Shown here piece after piece: positions 33,341 through 44,500 of a DNA stretch of 64,000 nt (position 1 is the stretch's first letter; every line of letters begins with the position of its first letter). Position numbers and translations under genes: made by a program. Source of the DNA: Harmothoe impar (Eukaryota > Annelida > Polychaeta > Phyllodocida > Polynoidae); assembly GCA_947462335.1 (NCBI GenBank), contig OX381717.1:47287523-47351522 (forward strand), written 5' to 3'. The notes under the pieces were generated by a model. The model was not told the DNA's origin. It did not search any database and saw nothing but the letters and a program-made list of their open reading frames with translations.

Positions 33341-33660
33341 ACAAGATGGCGCCGTCACTCCAACTTCCAAGCATAGACTCCCATTGAGCGACCCCCTCTA
33401 CTGTCTCTAAACAGAACTACCCAACACTACCACCAGGGGACACCACCTCCAGCCAGACCACGTGACTTCCGGTCAGACGACATCACCTCCACATGGGAGA
33501 GTTCTACTTCCGGTGGGGCCACATTGATCCCTTGGGCCCAGTGCTGGACGCTGATTGGTCAGTCGTTACAGGAGACGCCGGGGGAGGAGAGACCCGGATG
33601 TGGGAGTGTTGGAGCAGACGACTTTTAGTGAAGGCTGTGTTATTGTCCGTCTCAAGGGCA
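33341..33660 (+). promoter_or_regulatory. Promoter-like CpG/ETS/YY1 cluster
   Basis: AAGATGGCGCC (33342, YY1-like), CACGTGACTTCCGGT (33462, an E-box abutting an ETS site), ACTTCCGGTGGGG (33508) and GACGCCGGGG (33574) sit within 300 bp of CpG-rich DNA. This is the mix usual for a TATA-less housekeeping promoter. Transcription could run right. No downstream exon is secure. A 60-codon frame follows at 33712. Confidence 0.4.
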
Positions 33661-33711
33661 TTGCATGGTGGTACCTAAGGTAGCCTTGAGTCTCTCCGTT
33701 ATTGCTCACAT

Positions 33712-33894
33712 ATGGCTCACTCTACCTCGCCACTATTTACAAATTATTTCATGTGGAAAAACCCTGGTGGAGAAACAAAATCACCATGCTTAAACAAGGA
33801 TCGTCATTCTCCACACCCCAGTGTACCATCTGAATCCGGTCATGTTCTGCACAATGACATCATTAAAATAGCTAATAAGCAAAGTCCTTTTTAA
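33712..33894 (+). CDS. Hypothetical small open frame, 60 codons
   Basis: ATG at 33712 in the context ACATATGGCT opens a frame ending TAA. The peptide (MAHSTSPLFTNYFMWKNPGG at its start) is polar, with no signal peptide or motif I recognise. Its only support is position just downstream of the promoter-like cluster at 33341-33660. Confidence 0.12.
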   Translation: MAHSTSPLFTNYFMWKNPGGETKSPCLNKDRHSPHPSVPSESGHVLHNDIIKIANKQSPF

Positions 33895-33912
33895 GTATAG
33901 AATTAATTAATA

Positions 33913-34092
33913 CCGTATTCGACATAATAAGCGCCCAGGGCGCTTATAAAATTGTTTTTATGACGTTTTTAGTACTTAAGAGTTTAAATGACCCCGAAAT
34001 CGTGCGATTTGACCCTTTGTTCTAGTCTAAAAATGCCTCAAAGAGGAGGGGGGCGCTTATTAGGGGGAGGGCGCTTATTGCGTCGAATACGG
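33913..34092. mobile_element. 180-bp TIR element, CCGTATTCGACATAATAAGC ends
   Basis: The left CCGTATTCGACATAATAAGC then GCCC and the right GGGCGCTTATTGCGTCGAAT then ACGG are inverted repeats flanked by TA. The arms contain GCGCTTAT words. It is related in end sequence to the pogo-like elements at 44501 and 61350. Confidence 0.8.
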
Positions 34093-34329
34093 TAATCATA
34101 TTAACTAAGAGTACTGCACTAAGAATTGCCCTCACCTTCTTTTTTGGGTGGTACTCTATGTTGTATGGCGAAAGCACCGCTAACGAAGAAACTGTCGCCT
34201 CCAACACTTTAAATAGCGGGCAGCCCGTTTATTTACTGTAATTTCCAGTTTAATTGCAGCAGTCTAAAGAGAGCATAGGTCTCATATAATGGCCGTGTTG
34301 ACGAGGGGCCCAGACAGGTAAAATGTACA

Positions 34330-34527
34330 AATCGGGACAAATCGACATGAGCCTAGTGACAAGGGACAAGACCCTTTTCTTAGAATCGACAAATGATATG
34401 GGCATTCCTTAAGTTAAAATCGACAAGTGACATGAGGGCTAATGACAAGGGACAAGACACTTTTCTTAAATTCAACAAGGGACATTGAAATTTCTTGAAA
34501 TCGACAAGTGACCCCCCCCCCCCCCCC
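34330..34527. mobile_element. 'GACATG' element, copy 1
   Basis: Repeated words AATCGACA(A/T)GTGACATG and CTTTTCTTAAAATCGACAAG run to a C15 tract. The same architecture is seen at 47109 and 49679, where ends are clearer. Confidence 0.5.
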
Positions 34528-34789
34528 AGGCCTCTTTGATGAGGGTATTGGAATGAATAACCTAATCTAGGCCTTATTCATAATCTACCATAACCGCAGC
34601 TCTTATAGATATGCACAGATGCTGTCAGGTACTTGAAATGTATTAGTTTGGTGTGCCTAAGCGGGCAATTATGGTACTTTGGTCACTTTGTCATCTTTGC
34701 ATAACTACAGTGTCCGCTAGACTGGACTTAATTTAGCCATTATGCAGCGTTACAATCAACGCCATGAATACGGGCGGCATGTATTAAAA

Positions 34790-35019
34790 CCTGGATGCTG
34801 TTTCTCCACAAATTTGCGGAGGTCAGCAAATTCGCGGAGGTTTGTAAATTTGCTTCCATAAATTTGCAGAGGTCCGCAAATATATATGGAACTCCGTATT
34901 TGTACTATACAACGATTTCCATATATATTTGCGGCCCTCCATAAATATATGGAGAGTGTATTTACGGACGTCCGCAAATTTGCGGATGTCCACAAATTTG
35001 TGGAGAAACAGGACCCTGG
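34790..35019. mobile_element. 230-bp foldback element, GCAAATTTGCGGA arms
   Basis: The left CTGGATGCTGTTTCTCCACA then AATTTGCGGAGG mirrors the right CCACAAATTTGTGGAGAAAC then AGGACCCTGG. Internal copies of TTTGCGGA/TCCGCAAA and ATATATGGA continue the foldback across most of the element. No coding capacity was found. Confidence 0.8.
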
Positions 35020-35235
35020 AAAGGTGATATAAGGGGTTAGCCATACGTGGGCAAGCATCCAAATGGTCTCTTGAAAGCATCAGCGCCAGTAGGTCCACCC
35101 ATCCCATCATAAGTGTGAAAGGATTCCTGGTAACCATAATAATGTTATGGGATAGAAGAACAATGGAATGACGTCACTTTAGTGTGAATTCCTTGAGAAA
35201 TGGCCTGTATGTTAACCAGGCCTTGATCATGTTCT

Positions 35236-35360
35236 TAACCCTTTAAAGACAGCATGATACACCAATGATGCATTATCGATTTTAGTCGTGATGCACTAAC
35301 GCAGTGCTGATGAGTATACCTTACCAGGACTGCATTGATGCATTGGATGCTAATTCATGA
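35236..35360. mobile_element. FB1 foldback MITE, left half
   Basis: TTAACCCTTTAAAGACAGCA then TGATACACCAATG starts it. The palindrome CAGTGCTGATGAGTATACCT and partner ACCAGGACTGCATTGATGCA then TTG follow. The right half is missing. Confidence 0.6.
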
Positions 35361-35577
35361 ATTTGGCATGTAATTGTATGGACCGGGTCAGAGACTGTGG
35401 CGCCAAATCCCTGTAGCGCCCCCTATCGTATTGAGCGTCCCTAGTGACGACACTACCTGCGTCCCTTTGCGCTGCTGCTCCGCCAAGAACTGGCCCACGC
35501 CTCATAAACATATACCTTTAAAAAGGCAACGACTTTCCACCCTAAAAACACTGACTATACACACTCATATAGTATTC

Positions 35578-35685
35578 CCCAGTGGGCACAAAATTCAGTC
35601 CATCGTTGAATCAACATTGCATCAACATTGAATCAACATTGACAACCATTTAACAATGTTGATTCAATGTTCTGTGCCCACTGGG
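35578..35685. mobile_element. 108-bp CCCAGTGGGCACAAA element, copy 1
   Basis: CCCAGTGGGCACAAAATTCA and GTTCTGTGCCCACTGGG are inverted ends. The interior is repeats of TTGAATCAACATTG and its inverse. The copy at 40104-40211 has the same length, and a truncated copy starts at 36462. Confidence 0.85.
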
Positions 35686-35825
35686 TCATATGTATATCTA
35701 CTCTTTATATTTACGGTAGAAATTGTACTACCAATTGTGTTGTGGTTAATAATGTGTAACTGTTATAACACGTTCTTCACAGGATAAAAACTCCAAATAT
35801 ACAAAGATCTTGTCCATGCTATCAT

Positions 35826-35955
35826 TATGTTCAACTGTTGGGAGTGTATCAACCCTGTATGATTCATCAATGTAGTTACTCTCCGCCGCCCCTCGAGTTA
35901 CTCACCAGTGCTGCACTCATTCATTGACAGAAAAAGATAATGCATTAAGCCTTGA
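35826..35955. mobile_element. FB1 foldback MITE, right half
   Basis: TTGGGAGTGTATCAACCCTG starts in the spacer, then CGAGTTACTCACCAGTGCTG then CACTCATTCATTGACA continues through palindrome II. The outer TIR is lost. Confidence 0.5.
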
Positions 35956-36461
35956 TTCACTATTCTAGTGAAGTTAATGACCATAGGCAAATCAATTCGC
36001 CATGGTACTAACTTATACGGCCACTCATTGGTGAATGTGGCACATATATCGTGTTTTGGTAATAAAAAAAACACCAGCATAATTATTAGTGAGGCGTATT
36101 TATGTTTTATATTAATGGATATAAATCTAGCGTCATTAATGCAGTGAGCTTGAAACATTTGCAGATCAATAACAGCTTGATTACTAAAATAATTACTCTT
36201 TCTCTCAAAAGCCTATCATACATTTTAGCCCCCTTGTATAAAAAAAATCAGTCGTCACATCTTGCATTGCTTGTTAACTGTTGGCCTTACATTAATCATA
36301 TGAAACCTCATGAAGCCAACAGCTCAGAGATCAAATATAATGGGATATTTGTTTAAACACAGGGGTTTGTGATAGGATGCCTTCTGGTGTTGGAAATGGG
36401 TTGCAGATGGCCCGAGATAGCCGGAACCCTTCGATAGGGTACCTCTATATTAACCCTTTAA
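35956..36461. other. Unassigned stretch
   Basis: No array, TIR pair or supported exon was recognised. Confidence 0.3.
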
Positions 36462-36555
36462 CCCAGTGGGCACAAAAATCAGTCCAACATTGAATCAATG
36501 TTGAATCAACATCGAATCAACATTCCAATGGCAGTGCATGGTAATTACGTCTTTT
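36462..36555. mobile_element. CCCAGTGGGCACAAA element, truncated copy
   Basis: CCCAGTGGGCACAAAAATCA begins it. TTGAATCAATGTTGAATCAA repeats follow, and the right end is absent. Confidence 0.65.
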
Positions 36556-36731
36556 TCAATGTAAACAGGCAACCTGGGTCATGAAAGCTTTGATATCACA
36601 CAAAAAAAGCTTATATTGAGTTTTTATATCCCCTTGCATACATGTCTCTATCTATTCATGTCATATACAATGGGATAATACAAAACCCATTCTGCCTCCA
36701 CCGAACCCCGATGAGGTTATACCCCAGGGCC

Positions 36732-36961
36732 ACTAACCCTTTACGGGTAGTATAGTGCTGTTATACTTGTCAGAATGATGCAGTACTGCCATTTATGCAT
36801 CATGCCGACACCTCAAGGATGTATAAACCCTGTAGGGTCGACATGAATGCAGCACTGGCGAGTTACTCATCGCCATGGCTGCATCCATGCATCACGTCAA
36901 CAAAGGACAAATAAAAGGTGTATAAGTATTAGTGCACTATGCTGCCTTTAAAGAGCTAACA
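36732..36961. mobile_element. FB1 foldback MITE copy
   Basis: The left CACTAACCCTTTACGGGTAG and the right GTGCACTATGCTGCCTTTAA then AGAGCTAAC are the TIRs. The spacer AACCCTGTAGGGTCGACATG and palindrome II (CACTGGCGAGTTACTCATCG) are well kept. Confidence 0.75.
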
Positions 36962-37439
36962 CCCCCCTGGACTCTACCACTATAGGGTCTGATGACTAGT
37001 GATAGAACCACTGCTTTATTTATACTCAATCACTTCGGGAAATGGAATCTGGCACCTCATGCACTGTAGACTGTCTATTTGTATGATAATCACATAACGA
37101 CTAATGAGTGTTGAGTAACAGTCAGTGTAGATAATCCTTAAGGGAATAATACTTGGCTGAGCAATGAGGGCTGGTTATCCATGGTCAAAGCATCAGGTGG
37201 AGCATTAATTGCCCATGGCTATCTAGCCTGAGTCCTGGCTTACCCATGAACATGTATTATGTCATTCATAGGCACAGGTTCAATAATTCAAAATGTAGGC
37301 TTGGTCATCAATTTACAATGCAAACTAGACCGTTTCCGATGTAAACAAATGGGCGCCCTATCATGGGAGATAGATATAGTCAGTCATAGCTAGCTATAGC
37401 TATAGATTCTATAAAGAGAGTCAACTCATGCATGACTCT
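36962..37439. other. Unassigned stretch
   Basis: A short palindromic patch (CATAGCTAGCTATAGCTATA) is at 37386. Nothing else was recognised. Confidence 0.3.
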
Positions 37440-38837
37440 CACTGCACGAAAGTTGGATTTACATTAGATTTACTTTCACGTAAACATTTTATTTACTTAT
37501 GTTTACGCACATTTACGTGATATTGGTCTGAAAAAGTTAAATGACCTAAACATGTGTTCTACAGACTCAATATACAACGGAACGTCCCTGTTTACGCAAA
37601 CGTAAAATCAAGTAACTATCTAGTTTACCTGCCGATAAAGCCAAGTAAATGTCAATGTAAACCTCATGATTACATGACATAAACCTCATGTTTACAAAAC
37701 ATAAACCTCATGTTTATGTGATGTAAACCTAATGTTTATGTGATGTAAACCTAATGTTTACATGATGTAAACCTCATTTTTACGGGGTGTAAACCTCATA
37801 TTTAGGGGATGTAAACCTCATGTTTACGGGATGTAAACCTCATGATTATGTGACGTAAACATCATGTTCATGTGATATTTACCTGACATAAATCCCAGAA
37901 CAACTGGGGGTATTTCTGTTTTAAGTCTCATTAAATGCCAGGGCTATTTTTCCTGGGATGGTGGGGCATATTTTATTTTCGGGGATTAGGATTCCATCCT
38001 TTGGATAGTTTATCAAATTTGATTCATTGTTATCAGGCAGCTCTTCAGTAGGCAGGGGGTAGGTGCAGGCAGGAGGCAGGCAGGAGGTGTGTTCCCATGG
38101 TCAGACAGCAGTGGACTGAGGAGCTCACACTGCATCCCCATTATATAGGGGGTGCAGTGCTGGTCACGTGACTAGAACGAGACTAGCTCCTGATTGGCTG
38201 AGGGATCATTATTGCATTGACCACCATGGAGTGCATATGGGGAGGCATGAGGTTTACATCATGTAAACATGAGGTTTATGTCATGTAAACATGAACATGA
38301 GGTTTTCATCACATATTGAGGCTGGGGCTGGTAGGGCCGGGAAGGAAGCACTGGGGTGGCTTGTAGCCGGCCCTGGGGCTTGTAGGGCGGGTAGAAAACA
38401 CTGGGATGGCTTGTTGCGGGCTACTGGAGCCCTAGGCCGGGCAAACAGGTGAACTTGTAGAAAAATAACATTTTAAAAGTCTCAGATTAAAACAAATGAT
38501 ACATGTCTAGATGTAAAATTAGCCACAGATGACATTACTGATATGTATTTTGATGAATTATGAATTATTATAAGTTATTGGGATTTACTGGGGTTTACAC
38601 AGGTCAGGAAATATGACATTCGGGTTTACTGGGGTTTACACAGGTCAGTAAATATGGCATTGGGGTTAACTAGGGTTTACACAGGTCAGTAAATATGGTA
38701 TTGGGGTTTTCTAGGATTTACACAGGTCAGTAAATAAGGCATTGGGATATACTTAGATTTATGGAATTTAGTAAAAATTAATATAGTTGAGATTTGCTGA
38801 CATTTCCGTTTTTGTAAATCCATAAACTCATGCAGTG
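37440..38837. mobile_element. 1.4-kb CACTA/EnSpm-like non-autonomous element
   Basis: The ends CACTGCACGAAAGTTGGATT then TAC and GTAAATCCATAAACTCATGC then AGTG are inverted repeats. The 3-bp direct repeat TCT flanks both (37437-37439 and 38838-38840). A CACTG terminus, 3-bp duplication and dense subterminal repeats are the usual signature of CACTA elements. The left subterminal array is GTAAACCTCATGTTTAYRNG (37626-37885), with an inverted copy at 38249-38310. A 41-bp array lies at 38580-38745. No transposase frame was found. A CACGTGAC plus ATTGG pair sits at 38164-38200. Confidence 0.75.
38580..38745. repeat. 41-bp tandem repeat, four copies
   Basis: GGGTTTACACAGGTCAGTAA then ATATGGCATTGGGG repeats with starts near 38591, 38632, 38673 and 38715, inside the right end of the CACTA-like element. 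Confidence 0.85.
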
Positions 38838-39480
38838 TCTCTTTAAAATGCCTGACTCCGTAAACAGAGCAGGTTTGGTGACAAAAATGGACATTTATAT
38901 GGAGTGTCAGGTTAACACTCATCGTTTTCTCATTGTGACTTGCTGCCTCTGTATCTCTGACATGCCTGCATGCATTTTCCCTACATCCCTCACTGCCTCT
39001 GCATTTCTCTAAGCTTCCTATCTGTCTGCCTATATGCCTACCTTCCTCCCTTTGGCCATAGTTGCCAAAGTTCTCTCCCTGCTTGTTTCCCTATCCATAG
39101 GGCCACCCATACACTCTTCTCACTATACTTCCATCTATAGCCCCCCTGCCTATATGCTTATATTCCTATACTACCATAGACCAAGTATATAGACTGGAGA
39201 TAATGCCCCATGCCTGGCATTGTGGTGGGTAATCCTATACCTGCTGCCTGTCTTAGCCAAGCTAAGCCCATGCTTTCAGGATATGACATAGGTCAAATGG
39301 GGCAATACCATGTCCCTGATTGTAAGATAATCGAATAGGGCAGCATACCAAAGTATTGACGAGATCGGTCTTTTGCGAGGTATATGTTGTCTCAGCGGAA
39401 CTAGAGTTAGTCTTAGATAGTCATTCTGGCGACTGCATTGTTCACCATACCTAATACGGCTTGACTGAGACATCAGCCAA
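38838..39480. other. Unassigned stretch
   Basis: C/T-rich patch at 38940-39170 with words such as CTGCCTATATGC repeated loosely. No exon could be supported. Confidence 0.3.
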
Positions 39481-39738
39481 GCGTCCCAGACTACCCCTGG
39501 CCGCTCCCCACTTCCGGGAGCGACTTGTTAGACACCGGAAGTGGCACCATTAACCTCCCCAGTCACCACCAGGTGTCACCCCGCCCCCAGGTCACGTGAT
39601 TTCCGGGAACTACTTTGTGCTGGCGGCGTAATCTGACAACCATCTTCCCCTCTCTGTGAGCTGCTGAGTGAGAGCTAGGGACTACTTTCTTTCTGCTGCG
39701 TTGTGGAGGGATACAGGCTCTGACAGAGCGGTGATGGG
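39481..39738 (+). promoter_or_regulatory. Promoter-like cluster with possible first exon
   Basis: ACTTCCGGGA (39510), ACCGGAAGTGG (39534), CCCGCCCCC (39580) and TCACGTGATTTCCGGGA (39592) lie within 100 bp. This is a dense ETS, Sp1 and E-box arrangement. About 130 bp on, GCGGTGATGGG ends at a strong donor (GTGAGT, 39739), with an ATG at 39734, so a short 5' exon on plus is possible. A second E-box (ATCACGTGACC) is at 39749. No downstream coding exon is secure. Confidence 0.45.
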
Positions 39739-40103
39739 GTGAGTAACGATCACGTGACCCCATGGCTGAGGCGCATGCCCCGGCTGAGTGGAGCAATGGC
39801 CGGAGCACTTCTAGAGTGTCATATCAATCCGCACGCAGCACGAGCAGTGAATGTCTAGTAGGTAGCGCTGCCATTTTTCTTTTGGGAATTTAATGCAGAA
39901 ATTCCCTCAATTTATTTCTCTCCATCGCTTCAACCTTGAAGTCATGGAATCAGAGATTAATATAAGGCCGGTATGATACCTCAAGGCTTCATGTTTATTT
40001 GGTGTAATGATGCACCGGAGATTTATTTATTGGCGTTTTATTAATTGGTGCAACATTGTAACACTTTGAGAGTATATCAGCCTAGTATACTACCCTGCCC
40101 TTA

Positions 40104-40211
40104 CCCATTGGGCACAGACTGTTGAATCAACATAGACAACAGTTGATCAATGTTGATCAATACCCTGTCAATAGTGTTTCAATGTTGAACTAATTTCTAC
40201 GCCCCCCTGGG
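40104..40211. mobile_element. 108-bp CCCAGTGGGCACAAA element, copy 3
   Basis: CCCATTGGGCACAGACTGTT and CTACGCCCCCCTGGG are worn inverted ends. GTTGAATCAACATAGACAAC and GTTGATCAATG repeats fill the interior. Its length equals copy 1 exactly. Confidence 0.75.
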
Positions 40212-40261
40212 CTAAATCTACCCCTATAGCCTCAGGACCTTACCCCTATATAGTAGTGGAT

Positions 40262-40370
40262 CTCTGGCAGGATTAGGACCGGAAGTGTTACTGCGCATGT
40301 GTGTGGGGCGAGACGCAGGGTCATTAGGCGCATGCCCAGTGAATCATGACAGGCCAATAAACGTAGCAGA
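40262..40370 (+). promoter_or_regulatory. ETS/NRF1 motif pair
   Basis: GACCGGAAGTG (40277) and TGCGCATGTGTG (40292), then GCGCATGCCCAGT (40328) and GGCCAATAAA (40352), are packed in about 90 bp. They may extend the 39481 promoter region or form an alternative start. A plus acceptor-like TTCATATTCTCACAG follows at 40416-40430. Confidence 0.3.
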
Positions 40371-40517
40371 TTGAGTGTGGCCTCTGCCCCAGGTGCCTCC
40401 TTTCCATTTCTGTTTTCATATTCTCACAGCTCTCAGCGTCTGGCTTCCCCTATAGGAATCAATGGCTCATTCTCTTACCCTCGTGGACACCGCCATCATT
40501 CCCGAAGTCATCATTTC

Positions 40518-40692
40518 CTTAACCCTTTAGGCTGTCTCGTGACCCATGAATGTAACAGTAGTGAGTAGTGCTGCATTTATGCATCATATGGCTGTATGGC
40601 TTGATGCATTCCCAGTGGCTCTGCATGATGCACCAATGATACTGCATCATAACAACAACTTTACGATCTTGATGCACTCCTTACAGGGTTAG
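40518..40692. mobile_element. FB1 foldback MITE copy
   Basis: TTAACCCTTTAGGCTGTCTC begins it. GTGCTGCATTTATGCATCAT and TTGATGCACTCCTTACAGGG then TTAG complete it. The middle is shortened. Confidence 0.6.
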
Positions 40693-41155
40693 AAGTTCAC
40701 TGTGGTCAAGCGGGTATTGCAATAAAAGCGGAGGGTATTACCATTGCTGTTTCTGTTATTTTCTCAATCTGATGATTGCAATCAGTTAAGTATAGAAGAA
40801 ATCCTTTTAGGAGAATGGTCATAAACCTTGGCTCAGCATTGCTGCCCAACAAGACATCTCATCATGTAAGGGGATGGGTGGTAAGTATGTGTGTGTTTAC
40901 TAGGCCACAAATCATATTGGCATTTGGGTATCGTATGACTTGACCAACCAGTTGGGCCAGCTGTTCCATGTGCTTTACTTTTTACAAAAGGGACAGGGTA
41001 TTGTGTTATATACGAGCCAAGTCCTCTCCTGAAGCCATGGACTTACTTTGTGTAATCCGGCCAGCTGGCAAGATTACCTGCCTCAATTCAGTGCTTTTGC
41101 CATGGTTCTCAGTCTATATGTGGTAAGGCCGAGTGGAGTCAGTGGATTGCAGGGA

Positions 41156-41236
41156 ATGAGGGAGGGAGGGAGGGAGGGAGGGAGGGAGGGAGGGAGGGAG
41201 GGAGGTAGGGAGGGAGGGGGAGTGGGGGGGGGGGGG
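41156..41236. repeat. (GGGA)n microsatellite with G run
   Basis: About 15 units of GAGG/GGGA followed by GGTAGGGAGGGAGGGGGAGT and G12. Confidence 0.95.
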
Positions 41237-41371
41237 AGAGATGGGGTATGACAGAGAAGGGGAGTGAGATGGGAGTAAGCGGGCTGAGGATGAAGGAAAG
41301 CATGCAATGAGGGAGGGCAAAATGGTGACTGACAGACTGTAACATTTGAGGCAATCAGACAGGAAGGGTGA

Positions 41372-41402
41372 GGCAGGCAGGGAGGCAGGCAGGCAGGGAG
41401 GT

Positions 41403-41441
<39 letters not shown>

Positions 41442-41463
41442 TAGGCAGGCAAGCAGGCAGGAG
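41372..41463. repeat. (GGCA)n microsatellite
   Basis: GGCAGGCAGGCAGG units with GGGAGGTAGG interruptions. Long frames on minus are repeat artefacts. Confidence 0.95.
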
Positions 41464-41519
41464 CGAAGCATGCAAGCAGGCAGGGTAGATAGAAAGAAGT
41501 TGGATATTTCTAAACATTA

Positions 41520-42985
41520 GTAGGGAATTTCGTTTTTAGGCAAAACATGAAGAACTGTAAGAAATGTGAAAGTTGCTGGTGAGAATTACTCATTAAATTT
41601 TTTCTCATTAGGCAGTATTTAGTAAGAACTGCTTTAGAAACACAGAGATAAAAACCAACCAGAAGCCTTCATCAGCATAGTATTGCAAAAGAAAAAAAAC
41701 ACCTTTTAGTGAAACACCCCCCTGGTCATCTACCACTTCCCTATAAACTGCAATAGTCTGCGGTAGACAGTGCACTGGGAACCTGTCCACGACTGTTATT
41801 GGTTACAGCGCGGCTCGTGACTGCCGCGACGTATCACGCAATCCTATTAGTGCACACATGTGGCCACTTCCTAGTGCATTTGGCTGTTTTTTTGTCATGG
41901 CAGCCCAATAAGGATAAAGAACATTGTGCACAGCACATTCTGTATTTTGCTGTAACTAGAGAAGATTCTTTGATCACTAATTGCCCTAATCATGTGACAT
42001 GAGTTCGTGAAAAGGCACTATTCAATGGTGTAGGAGGATTGCGGGCCCAATATAATGAAAGGGTCCCTATTATTAGGTTATAATATGAAATCCTAAGGGC
42101 CACCAATAAAATCCTAGCAGTCCCCCAATAAAATTCTGACTGCCCACCTAAAAAGCCTAATATCTTGCCAATAACAATATACTTCCTAGAACAATACTAG
42201 AAATACTAAGCATTAAGCACAACATTCACTGCATGAATTTTGTCATTCAAGCAACAATCTGACAGCCTGCAGTAAATTTTCAGAGCCTTATAGATGGATG
42301 GTTGCCATGTACCCTGTCAATTTAAAGAAAAAGCCACATCGCATGTCTCCGACACTTAAATTATCACAATGTCTCCTGTTGATTTTCAGAAAAAGTAATG
42401 TGCTATTTCATTACTCCTGTCGTTGTCACTCAGCGAGATGTTGATTTGTAAGAAAGGGCCATGTCTGAATGATAAGAGCTGCAAATCTGAAGATTATCTG
42501 AATAGTTCCAGATAATGTGGGACAGCATAACAGCCCGATTACACACACAGACATGTCATGAATGTTACATGAATCCTCATCAGCTAAATAGAGTGGACAA
42601 CATGGGGAATAGTACAACCGGTGAATGGCTAAACATTGCACCAGGCCCCTTTTACGACCAACCTAGGCTAGTTAATATTGCCAGGTTGGTCAGTACTGAC
42701 CAACTCACCTTAGTCTTTCCATTTTAGGCCTTTTGAGCAACATTAGTCATATGTTGTTTTGCCTCAGTCATTCTGGAATACCACTTGGTCATGCCTGAAT
42801 GATGTTCCTTTGATCAGCCTGGGATAGCCGCTAAAGACTAAAGGCTGGGGCATTTAGATTATCTGTGTGTATCCGCCGATAATCTGTCAGGCGAAAATGA
42901 TTATATTGTATAATGGTGGAACAGATGAACAACAGCTTTACAACTGATGAGCGGTGGACGTTCAGAGGAGTGCTACTATTACTGA
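41520..42985. other. Unassigned stretch
   Basis: About 1.4 kb without a recognised repeat family. Several short open frames exist on both strands with no splice context worth listing. Confidence 0.3.
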
Positions 42986-43288
42986 AGAAGTAATCAAACA
43001 ATTCAACCAACAACATGTTTTTACTCTTTTGAATGGATTAACACTGTCTTGCCTAGAACCATTTCTACAAGCGCATCCATCATGAAGTATACAAGGTTTA
43101 GTGCCCGTGGTCCATACTGCAAAATTAGTCCTTCCAAAAAGCTTTCATCCAAGATGATTTTCAACACACTTTATGGTTTTGATAAATACTCCTATAGCCA
43201 TTTTTTTGACGGTCACATGGGCAACCCTGTATGGAAGAGTGTAATGATAATCAATGTGATTCCCACGCATCATTGCTTAGCACACTAA
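42986..43288 (+). other. 100-codon open stretch without start, coding doubtful
   Basis: The plus frame is open from a TGA at 42983 to a TAA at 43286, with text such as SARGPYCKISPSKKLSSKM. The minus strand also has a good acceptor (CACTCTTCCATACAG) near 43236. I cannot decide strand or family. Confidence 0.15.
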
Positions 43289-44043
43289 TCGCTCAAACAC
43301 AAGAATGCTCAAATGACATGGACCAAACTGTTTACAAAGCTTTTTAACAAACATGTTGGATACTGTGGATAGCCGCACTGAGTGGGACAAGTTGTCTTGA
43401 AGTATGACAGATGAGCATACACTAGCATACCAAACAGGCCTGAACTATTTGCTTAGGCCTCTAAAAAAGACAGTTGGTTCGAGGTCACCCAACCGACTAG
43501 CATAACATTTAGGACCCTTTTGTTTTTTGCAATTTTGTACATGAAAAACTAATTGTCATCTTTAATTTGTACTGTTCCTATCAGCAAGAAGAAGGTCTGG
43601 CATTTTCTTAACCATACTTTCAATGTTCAAGTATTGTGAAGACACTAGTATAATGGTGTAATCTGCACCTTATCTTTCAAGCCATATGTACCGAAAAACA
43701 ACCTTTCTTATTTGTGTTGCAATGGCCATAATTATGTGTATCTTGCACTCAGCAGGCAACAAGACCTGATAGGAAGAGACTAATAGATTACCAGACTCAC
43801 TGAGGTCAAGTCAGCAGATCGAACTCAGTTGGGGAGAAAATGGAGCAGTTTGGCAAATCCTGGTCTGAGTGGACAGTAACATAGAGGTTGGTTCTTCTCA
43901 CATGGTGGTGCAGCAATTGTAACTCTGGTATATCACAGTCTAGATTCATTATGGTGACCGTTCAGATCCTGCATTAAAGCATAACACAACAGTGCAGTTG
44001 GACCCTATTAAAGGCAGAGCTGATGTGCTATCTTTGCGTCAAG
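43289..44043. other. Unassigned stretch
   Basis: No TIR pair, array or exon was recognised. Confidence 0.3.
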
Positions 44044-44049
44044 CTAAAT

Positions 44050-44122
44050 TAAAGGGTTTGATACACTCCTGAAGGGTCATTATGATGCATGAATGCAGCC
44101 AACCATTCATGCATTATACAAA
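44050..44122. mobile_element. FB1 foldback MITE fragment
   Basis: GTTTGATACACTCCTGAAGG then GTCATTATGATGCATGAATG and CAACCATTCATGCATTATAC cover spacer and a deleted palindrome. Confidence 0.5.
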
Positions 44123-44500
44123 GAGTTGATACCCATGTATATAATATGGGATAACTGAAACCCAGTCAGTTTACAATGCATTTATCCAATCAAACAATGG
44201 AATAATCTTATTACAATGCTATGGTAAAGCCCTGCAGGTGAAGCTATGATCCTCTGGACCCTGCCTTATTTAAGCAAAATGCTCATGTACTGGAGTAAGT
44301 GGACACTGCCACATGTTGGAACAAACTCTGTGACATGTAGTGCCCTCTAAAGCACATCTCAGCAAATCTCGCCAGGTCTCGCCAGGTCACACGAGACCTT
44401 GGCAGTGGATAATGGCCAGTCACCGGGGTGACGTGTACCGGAGTGGTAATTGTCAGGGGTGGTGTGACGCACGAGCAGGCGGGTGGGTGGTCAAGTTATA

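Noticed and set aside
41083..41517. Leu/Pro-rich minus-strand frame of 144 codons
   Set aside because: It is generated by (GGGA)n and (GGCA)n microsatellites.
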